DNA from: Heterobasidion occidentale
Taxonomy: Eukaryota; Basidiomycota; Agaricomycetes; Russulales; Bondarzewiaceae
DNA length: 64,000 bases
NCBI GenBank assembly: GCA_039111635.1
Contig: JBCAQO010000009.1
Location: 1,364,001 to 1,428,000 of the forward strand
Direction: 5' to 3'
Below are positions 56,000 to 64,000 of the stretch, piece by piece (the stretch's first letter is position 1; each line of letters opens with the position of its first letter). The notes under the pieces are model-generated. The model did not search any database, was not told where the DNA came from, and saw only the letters and a program-made list of their open reading frames with translations. The translations under genes were made by a program, and so were the position numbers.

Positions 56000-57740
56000 C
56001 AACACAGACACCACCTAAACAGAAATTGTTAAAAAAGGGAGATCCAAAGCTATGCAAATATGGAGTGCACCCACTGCTGACACCTAATTCCCCACAAAAA
56101 CTAACAAACTACTCCACAGCCAAATACAGACCACAAAAAAGACAGCAAGTATAGAAAAATCTAATGAGGAGGACACAGGCAACATAGCATCCATGTCCAA
56201 CTTTGCAGCTACTATCCCTCTGACTCCTGGCCCCAGTGTTTTGACCACTATACATGAAACCATATGTACTCCCACCAAACCCACGACTCCACACCAGCCC
56301 TCTGGTGATATTACAACTATACTCAGATTCCACACTAGTGAGGCATACAAAAGTGTTGATACAATAAAATAGAACCCAGATGTCGTTGAGACCCTCACAA
56401 AGCTCTGTGAACAACTAGCTCATTGACTACCCCCCCTCCAAAAATCAGCCCTGCATCCCCCTATATAGACAATGATGTCTTTGTGGCCGACTACCCACCG
56501 CTCACTGCAGAACCAAGCACCCCAAAGAAAACCCTAGTGACAAAACACCAGATTGTAGCAGATATCTCATCCTCTAAATCCATGCTGCTTGCCTACATAG
56601 CTATAGTGTTAATCTATACATCTGCTGTAGCTACATTAATAGACAACAATGGCATGATCATACCAATGTACACACCAGGCTCTTTCATCTGGAAAACCCC
56701 CCCCTTGTATTAGTTCTAGATTATATCTAATAGTGTCTAAAAGTGTCTAAAAGTGTCAATTATGGCTAATTAGAGCTTAATACAAGGGGGTGGTTTCCCA
56801 GATGTTCCCTGCTATACATTTTCTCATTGCACCGCCCTGCTTAACAATATTAAACTAGAGCAAATCACTGAATAGGAAAGAATCTCATTGGCAAAACTTC
56901 TTGTATTGCCATTTGATATGGACTTCGGAGACTCCTCAATGCATAGGCTCATTGCCAACCACATTTTATAGGTGGTTCAAGATGTCACCCAAGAGGAAGG
57001 CGCTAGTGTAGCAGCACTGATAAAGTCAATAGACACCAATGGAGCAAACCTCTACTCCACAGCCTTCCTTATCTACAACATTACCTAAGAAGCTATAATG
57101 ACACTCACTAATCAACAAATCTGGTTCTTGAAATGGATCATGTTTTAGGCCATTTTTCTCAACATGGGCATCCCATTCCTCCTCTTCATGCTAGTCGGGT
57201 TCATAACCAATGAAACTAACCTTGTACTCCAAACAGTGATCTCACATGAGACCAACACCAAGGCAATCACTTTCTTTGACAAGATCATTGCCAAGTCCTG
57301 CCATACTGACACACCACTCACGGAGGAAATAGTCATTGTGTTCCTAAACTCCCTTAAAGTTGAATAGGTTGACATAAAAATCCAAGAAGGGGTATTGACC
57401 CACTTCAATATTCTAGCTGATGAACCACTCCTCAGAATTGATAAAATGTGGTTTAAAGTACGTGACTACCTACACACCATACACTACTCATTCCACTTCC
57501 ATGGCATTGACATCGCCCAAGCCACTTTACGGTGCCCCATATGCCATGCAACAGATCATCCTAGAAGACTCTGTCTTTTTTTCATCCTACTAAGCTAGCA
57601 AGGACCAGGCCACGAACCAACAAATCCAACCAATGCCATCTGTAACAAGAGAGGGCAATACATTAGAGAAGATAGAACAAGGAACAAAGGAAAAGCACTG
57701 TGCTATCCCACCTACAAATCTCACTACTACTTATAATATA
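56000..57740 (+). pseudogene. LINE ORF1 with CCHC knuckle
   Basis: Readable pieces across frames: SNFAATIPLTPGPSV and AYKSVDTIK in the N-terminal part, DVFVADYPPLTAEPSTPKK near 56480, then after the hairpin at 56686-56804 a folded part (FDMDFGDSSMHRLIANHIL, LVLQTVISHETNTKAITFF). Near 57530 comes the knuckle CPICHATDHPRRLC, with a possible second one at CNKRGQY. ORF1 proteins of this type bind the LINE RNA. Many TAG and TAA codons interrupt it. An earlier ORF at 55664-55945 (Thr/Pro/Lys-rich) may be its leader, but nothing in it is recognisable. Confidence 0.65.
56686..56804. mobile_element. MITE-like 119-bp hairpin
   Basis: The left arm begins CATCTGGAAAACC and runs through CCCCCTTGTATTAG. 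The right arm is its inverse, TAATACAAGGGGG, TGGTTTCCCAGATG. Arms of about 27 bp match with few mismatches, and the loop has a 3-fold AGTGTCTAAA-like repeat. It lies inside LINE ORF1. No target duplication is obvious. Confidence 0.6.
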
Positions 57741-58138
57741 CGATAACTCTACTGAAACCATCCCCACTTACAAAAAACACACCTATGTAGAGTAAAACAT
57801 GAACTGTATATAGATAGATAACATAACAAAATGCACCATGCCATGAATTCCTCTTTCAACCTAGGAACTGAAACTAGAGAACAACACTAGCTAAAAGCCC
57901 ACAGACTCTGACTAAGGTACCAAGATTGGCAACAAATGAGACACAGCCCAATGTTTCTCTTCTACAGCTAGCACAAGTCTAGGTAGTGGCCTCTTTAGGC
58001 TGGAATAACTGTAGTGAGAGCCAAGGCACTCATATGACCCAACATATGCCGTAATAAACCAGTGTTGCATTTCACTATATTAGCCGGGTATGCCAGCGCA
58101 GTCCACTCATAATTGTATGTAGGCTAAAAATAGCAACT
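57741..58138. other. Stretch between LINE ORF1 and ORF2
   Basis: No domain seen. It may hold the decayed ORF1 C-terminus. Confidence 0.35.
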
Positions 58139-59060
58139 ATGACCATACTAATTGCTATTAGACATATATCAATAACTCAGGGAGATTTTGTAGGCACTAG
58201 TTTAAGCTTCCAAAGACACCGAGAAGGAGCTCCAACTACTGCTGGAAACCCTCCAGAGGAAGTGTCTAAGGAAAATGGTGATGGTGCCGCTACAGTAGAA
58301 GACATACCTGGTCCAACACATAATTTCAACAACTACAAAACACCACACAACCAGCCAAACAATAGAATAAGTTAAAACACACGAGCAAATATAACAATAG
58401 CTGCCTTAAACATGAAGGGACAATGGTCCACCTTGCTAGACCCAAGTCTGATATCTAGATGAAATGAAATACATAGCCTCATGAAGGTGTAACAAATAGG
58501 TATTTTAGCCTTCCAAGAAACACACTTAAACAACACACAGGTCATTGAAATACATAACACATATGGACAACAACTGAAAGTACTGAACTCCAGCCTATCC
58601 AGCAACTCAGCAGGAGTTGCTTTTGTTATAAACAAGGAGATGACAAATCACATATGAGCTTCCACACACATTCTCATACTAGGCTGAGTGATCACCTTAA
58701 CCACCAAATAACATCAAAGTAAAACCATCATGCTAGTAAACATATATGCCCTGAACAGGCATACGGAACACCCTTTATTTTAGAGTAAAATAAAGACACA
58801 ACTAGAAGCGGTGCATCTAAAGCCAGATATAATGGTGGTTGATTTCAACATAACAGAAAACCTAATTGACCGTGCCCCAACACGCCCAAACCACAAAGAG
58901 GCAACTATGAGCCTAAGACCTCTAAACAATATATGACCTCCAAAATATATAGAGGCACATCTTCCCTTCAGAAAGGATTTTTACCTTTTGGACATATATG
59001 GAAACACTATCTAGGCTAGACCAAATATATACAAAATCAACTCATATGCAAAATTAATAT
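58139..59060 (+). pseudogene. LINE ORF2 endonuclease domain
   Basis: The frame starts with an acidic leader (REGAPTTAGNPPEEVSKENG) and continues into an AP-type endonuclease: ITIAALNMKG, IGILAFQETHLNN, SAGVAFVINKE, MLVNIYALN, DIMVVDFNITENLIDRAP and FYLLDIYGN. The usual GDFN metal-site motif reads VDFN. About ten stops interrupt the frame. The domain would have nicked the target DNA for target-primed reverse transcription. Confidence 0.75.
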
Positions 59061-59099
59061 TTTTTCCCAATATAAAGTGTATTTATAGTAGAATTTGAC

Positions 59100-60520
59100 A
59101 TTTAAGATCACATCCTAAAAGCCATATTTTTTATGTATCTATAAACTCCTTTATGAATAAAACAAAAGAGAAATGAGTATGTAATAAAATTAGATGTATT
59201 GAGACAGTCTATATAATTGAGATACCAAGCTAAGGTTATAGGTTTAACTTTAGACTAGGGCAGGTTTGTTGTAAAGTAGAGTTTCAGGTTTAGATAATCA
59301 AGCAATAACTTCTATAGCTAGACTCTATTCACAAGTTGTAGATAACTATGATACTAGCAGGTAATCATAGTACTTGGTTGAACATCAGTTTTTGGAAGAT
59401 TTGTATGAAAATTATGTATAATTAGCTCTAATTATACATCATTGAAGTTAATTAGCCTTGATAAGCTATAAATAATAGGGGGGGAGCTAAAGATGGATAA
59501 TGATAATTAGTGGCAACTTTATATAAGTATAAAGAATTTGAGCATATTTAGGGGAGTGTTTTTTTCAGATCAAGCAACATGGCAATCATGACAGGCCAAC
59601 ACACAGACTATTAAGACCTGGTCTTTGTATGTGATGTGTTAGGAGGCTCCTGAGTCACTGAGGGATATGCCAAATCCAAGTGTGTCCAATGAAGGCACTA
59701 GCAGCTAACTGGGTGTGCAATTTGGGATGCACAAGAGACTCATGATAGTACTGTGACTCCGAGCAGGCACAAAGGTCTTCCCACAGATGTGAAGGTACAA
59801 CCTGATGTGGATCTAGGCGACAGCTGCCCACTAAAGTTGAGATAGAATACTGCTAGTCTTATGTAGAACATAGCTAGTATTGATAAGATAACTGAGTGGT
59901 TGAGGATGATAATAAAAAGAAGTGCAAGTGCAGATTAAACCAATGTTAATAGATGTTCTATTGACAATCAAAGGTCTGGCCTAATAGCAAAAATCTAGAT
60001 ATAGCAGAGGTATGGCTAGTACCAAAGGTCAAGAGTAAGAACAGGTGGGTAGGTAACAAAGGTGAACGAGCTGGTGAGACAGGTCTCTGGCTTGTTCTGT
60101 ATATACGTAGTCTATTTTAGGATATGATCTACAAAAGGTCCGTGCTTCTAAGGTACCAAGGTAAACAATTGAGATTGGTAAGCAAGGTACCAGGGACAGA
60201 GACAAGGAACAAGGTATTTGGCCAATAAGAAGGTGAAGAGGTGGAGGCCAGCCAATTAGAGTATCCAATAGGAAAAGATCAAAATAGAAGCAAACAATCA
60301 ATAATTGAAGAATTAATGAAAAAATGGTTGGGGCAGGAGTAAGAACCAGGAACTGTCAGAGTAAGTGTAATGTCAAATGACGTGGTCAATTATCAATCAG
60401 GGGTAGAAGATAAGATAAGATATATAAATATCTGTTGGTAAAGTCAAAGAGTCAGTCACCGGATATAAGTCATATCTGTTGGTCATAGACCATGTGTCAT
60501 ATGATCATGTGTTATAAGCC
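59100..60520. other. Non-LINE segment between endonuclease and RT
   Basis: No LINE reading frame is visible over this 1.4 kb, although endonuclease and RT are usually separated by only a few hundred coding bases. It is AT-rich and contains TATATAAATATC near 60420. It is probably an inserted, decayed element. Its borders and type are unknown. Confidence 0.4.
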
Positions 60521-60539
60521 AGCTCTTAACACAGACACA

Positions 60540-62740
60540 AAGAACCCACAGTAGCTGTGGAAACAATACAAGAATGACATTAACAAAGCAGTAAGGAAAA
60601 CTGCATAGGCCACAATGGCAAGGATTGATAACAAAATAAAAGCACTGTAAAAGACATCAGGAATATAGCCAATAATGGGGCCATAAACAATGACACCAAA
60701 TGAGAGACACATTGAAAGCCTCCTACATAGCAAACTACAACATCTAGAAAACAAAAAACAGACCAATACAAGAAATAGAGCCCTAGCCTAATAGGTAAAC
60801 AAAGGCAAAAAAATCAGAAAATATTGGTTGGCGGTCAACAAACAGAAAAAGCCAAGAGAACTCATCCAAAGGCTAGAGGTACCCAACTCACAACCTATGC
60901 AATACATAATAAACAGCATAGAAATGGTAGAGATAGCCAGAAACTACCACAATACGATGCAACACAATCCACTCACCAAACAGAGGCCAAAGACTCTCAC
61001 CAACCTGCTAACAATAGAGGTTCTTAACGAGATACCCTCGGAACAAAAAATAAAAAACCCACACCTCTCAGCGCCGCACAATCTAATAGGAACAGCTAAT
61101 GTGCACAAAGCCATTATAGTGGCAAAATCAGGTAGCATAGCTAGAATAGATGGCATCTTATATGAACTATGGAAAACATAGCTTAGTAATATGACAAAAG
61201 GAAAAAGGAAAAAATAAACAAACTGTCATTTAACATAACAAAAGCCCTTACTACGGTGTATCAAGACATACAAAGCCATGACATAGACCTCAAAACAGAA
61301 TTCACCCTCAGGTAGATGTGTCCCATCTACAAAAAAAAAACCCCCAAAATTGAAAATTATAGACCTATAACATTATTAAACACAGACTACAAACTGCTAA
61401 TCAGAGTCCTAGCAGTCCAACTAGCCAAAATAAGACCACCACTCATACACAAGGACCAAGTAGGTTTCATATCAGGACAGTCTATTTTTGACCAAACAAG
61501 ACTGGCACAATCCATAATTGACCTAGCAAAAGCTATGAAAGAAGATGACACGATCATTGGCCTGGACCAAGAAAAAGTGTATGACAAAATAAACCACATA
61601 TACCTCTAAGACATGCTAAGAGCTTTTGGACTATTAAAAAGGTTTATCAACATGATAACATCCCTATACATGGGAGCAAAGACACAAATAATGATCAATG
61701 ACGTCCTCAGCACCATATAAAATATCTATAAGGGCACAAGACAGGGAGACCTCATCTCTGCACTAACCTTTAATCTGGCAATCAAACTACTTGCATGTAT
61801 GATCAGAAACTCACTAAGGCTGAAAGGATTTAACATACCAAACATGCCAAACAATGCTCCCATTAACCTATTTGCAAACAATACAATGATCTACCTGAAT
61901 GAAAAAGGCCATTATGAGAACCTAACCAATTTGTTATCTTAATGGTATGTGGTATCAGGGGCAAAATTTAACACCATAAAAATGAAGATCATATCAAGAG
62001 GCACCACCCAAAACTGTGCCCGAGTCCTCACAACCTGTTGCCTTCACCCTAATGATGCACCACTACATACATCCATATATATAGCCACAAACAGTGAGTC
62101 CATTTGATGTCTGAGAGCCTAGATAATGAACAAAGTAGATGACGCAACATCATGGGAACCACTCTTAAATAAAATATGCACCAACTTAAAAAAATAGAAC
62201 CAAGGACATCCAACTCTAGACAGAAAATAATTAATAATACAAATGATTGTAGGCAAATGCACACAATACCTTACAAAAGTACAAGAAATGCCTAAAAGAA
62301 TTGAAGAAGCTCTAAAAAAACCATAAGAAACTTTATATAGGACAAACACCAAACACTTATTCCAAATAGGACTAAAGCACCTGTACCTACTGAAATCTCA
62401 AGGGAAAATTGACCTGCTTGATATTGAAGCCCACAACATAGCCATCTAAGTTACATGGCTGCAAAGATACCTTGACCTCTCATAATAGAAACCCACATAG
62501 GCCTTTATAGTAAACACGCTCATCAACCAAGTAATCTTACCAAGTGCTGAGAATTTTGGACCCTTTAACATCTTCCTACAATTCTGGAACATACTGATAC
62601 AAGGACCAAGGGCAGCCAAGCTGCCCACGTACATTCTAAGCATGCTGAAAACAGCAAAAAAATTACAAGTCAACTTTTCCGCAATCAAACTGTTCCAAGA
62701 AATGAAACTACAAATGCTAGCATGACACTGTCTGAGACTA
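60540..62740 (+). pseudogene. LINE ORF2 reverse transcriptase
   Basis: The linker before RT is readable (KYWLAVNKQKKPRELIQRLE). RT blocks follow: KIENYRPITLLNTDYKLLIR, DQVGFISGQSIFDQTR, IIGLDQEKVYDKINHIYL, GTRQGDLISALTFNLAI, and the catalytic FADD now read as FANN (LFANNTMIYLN, near 61870). Downstream thumb-like pieces continue to about 62740. Stops occur every 30-60 codons. Inactive. Confidence 0.82.
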
Positions 62741-63059
62741 ACACCCTAGAACTATTGAAAGCAAAAAAACAACTGCATAGTCAGCGACCACTTACTCTGG
62801 TAAGTAAGAGACCTAGTAAGACTTGAAAAACGAACCAGAGATCCAAATAGTGGTGACAAGAAGCATCTCTAATCAGAACATGTGCATGCACTCTATATAG
62901 GGGGGACCACATAAAAGAATCCCAAAACCCAAACAAATGTAATAAGACTGCACACAACATTCTATGCAATATGCAACCTAAAATTAATCACTATGGTAAA
63001 CTAAAAACAGTCAACCTTATCTTAACACACCAAAGAATCGAAAAACAAAAACTTAAACA

Positions 63060-64000
63060 AGAAACAAAACACAGAAGGCATCACTTTTGACCTAACAGTG
63101 ACTCTAAGACATAACCTGTCAGATGAGATCAGAATCTTTATAAAGCTTAACCAAATATCCAACAATCTTACACACCAGCTTACAGTGCCAATGAGAGGAA
63201 CAACAGTAGAAAGTGACACAGTCACAGTATACACTAATAGATCATGCATTAACAATGGCAAAAACAACACACGTAGTGGAGCAGGAGTATAGCTGGGTAA
63301 AAAACACCCAAACAACAAGGCCATACAAATCCCAGGAGAACACCAATCCAACCAGATGGGAGAAATAGCAGCAGTACTTATAGCCATATGCAACATGCCA
63401 ACCTTCACACTGCTCAAAATACACACAGACTCATGATATGTCATTGATGGGCTAACAAAACCTTCAAACATGGGAAGATAGTGGATGGATAAACATTAGC
63501 AACAAGGAACTGTTTAAGGCAATGATGTACCACCTATGCAAAAGACCGGCACTATCAACTTTTGTATGAGTCAAATGACATAATGGTGACCTTGGCAAAA
63601 AGCAAGCAGACACCCTAGCAAAAGAAAGCACAAGGAAAGACACACCTGATAACCTAGACCTCACAATACTATTACACTTCAACTCACAAGGCACCAAACT
63701 CACAACATTATCACAAGCAATAGCCTATACAGGAATAAGACTAATGAGACAGACAGGATTAGGAAAGCAAACAGAAACAAAAAAAAAACTAGACATAACC
63801 AGAGGAGCAATAGAAACCATAACCAGTAATGAAGAAACTAACAAAACATTATGGTGCAGTAGCAGAAATACTGACATGTGACTAAAGATAAGGCAATTTA
63901 TCTACAAAACTCTTCATAAAATACAACACATTAGATAATATTGGGAAAATGTACCTCAATATGAACATAGGGTGCACTACAACATCTATGGACACCCCAA
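63060..64000 (+). pseudogene. LINE ORF2 RNase H and C-terminus
   Basis: RNase H blocks: VTVYTNRSCINNGKNN (the first catalytic Asp, in YTDGS, became Asn), QMGEIAAVLIAI (Glu), LLKIHTDS (Asp) and KKQADTLAKES (Asp). After it comes TLWCSSRNTDM, IRQFIYKTLHKI and the start of the C-terminal conserved region. The element continues beyond the end of the window. Confidence 0.75.

Larger units (their letters stand above)
55610..64000 (+). mobile_element. Decayed Tad1-type LINE, running off the window
   Basis: Order: ORF1 with a zinc knuckle, then ORF2 with endonuclease, RT, RNase H and a C-terminal region that reaches base 64000. This order matches Tad1-type non-LTR elements. Nearly every domain carries stop codons and key Asp-to-Asn changes. 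The 5' limit is approximate. Confidence 0.8.

Noticed and set aside
59637..60531. Possible solo LTR beginning TGTTAGGAGG and ending CTTAACA
   Set aside because: The ends resemble LTR termini, but the flanks (TGATG and CAGAC) do not match and no second copy is present.
1..64000. CRISPR array, rRNA, tRNA genes or a bacterial-type operon
   Set aside because: No regular direct repeats with spacers and no RNA gene signatures were seen. The one tRNA-like word (47905-47921) is the primer-binding site of copia E.

Overview
The window is a nest of retrotransposons. It most likely comes from a filamentous fungus, probably a basidiomycete; that assignment is an inference. It rests on chromodomain Ty3/gypsy elements, a Ty1/copia family primed by half of initiator tRNA-Met, a LINE of Tad1 type (zinc-knuckle ORF1; endonuclease, RT and RNase H in ORF2), and old copies eroded by C-to-T and G-to-A changes. 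No intact host gene, rRNA, tRNA or CRISPR array is visible. One 84-codon minus-strand ORF at 156-410 may be a host exon.

Layout. 1-3869: decayed DNA holding part of a gypsy LTR, a copia scrap and a LINE endonuclease scrap. 3870-28416: copia A (+, internally deleted), copia B (-), a 10.7-kb chromodomain gypsy element (gypsy-1, +, 12038-22731) inserted in B with target duplication GGCTG, a solo copia LTR inside gypsy-1 (duplication CGTTG), and copia C (+). 28417 to about 53215: an old, decayed chromodomain gypsy element (gypsy-2, -), split by copia E (-, 31155-48452, duplication CTACT). E is itself split by copia D (+, inside E's 3' LTR, duplication GGTCC), by a solo LTR (CAACG) and by copia F (+, CATGG). 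53.2-55.6 kb is AT-rich DNA with a degenerate repeat. From about 55.6 kb to the end of the window lies a decayed LINE (+), carrying a 119-bp MITE-like hairpin and a 1.4-kb non-LINE segment.

The copia family is one element with 531-bp LTRs (517 bp in a subfamily). Removing the nested inserts and correcting each visible indel gives the same 4,542-bp internal region for C, D, E and F, and the same 1,434-residue Gag-PR-IN-RT-RNase H polyprotein. The copies differ by a few indels. B, C and E have nine G at the IN/RT junction and D, F and A have eight; eight keeps a single reading frame in the otherwise intact copies. D has identical LTRs but six one-base deletions, and F has thirteen deleted bases at eight sites, so assembly error is a real possibility there. 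Gypsy-1 encodes a long Gag, a PR-RT-RNase H-IN-chromodomain Pol, and a third ORF with a second CCHC knuckle; most of its stop codons can be explained by single C-to-T or G-to-A transitions.

I found no new defence or metabolic system. The most unusual points are the G8/G9 switch, the zinc-knuckle third ORF of gypsy-1, the open third ORF of gypsy-2, the 1.07-kb LTR palindrome and the half-tRNA primer site.
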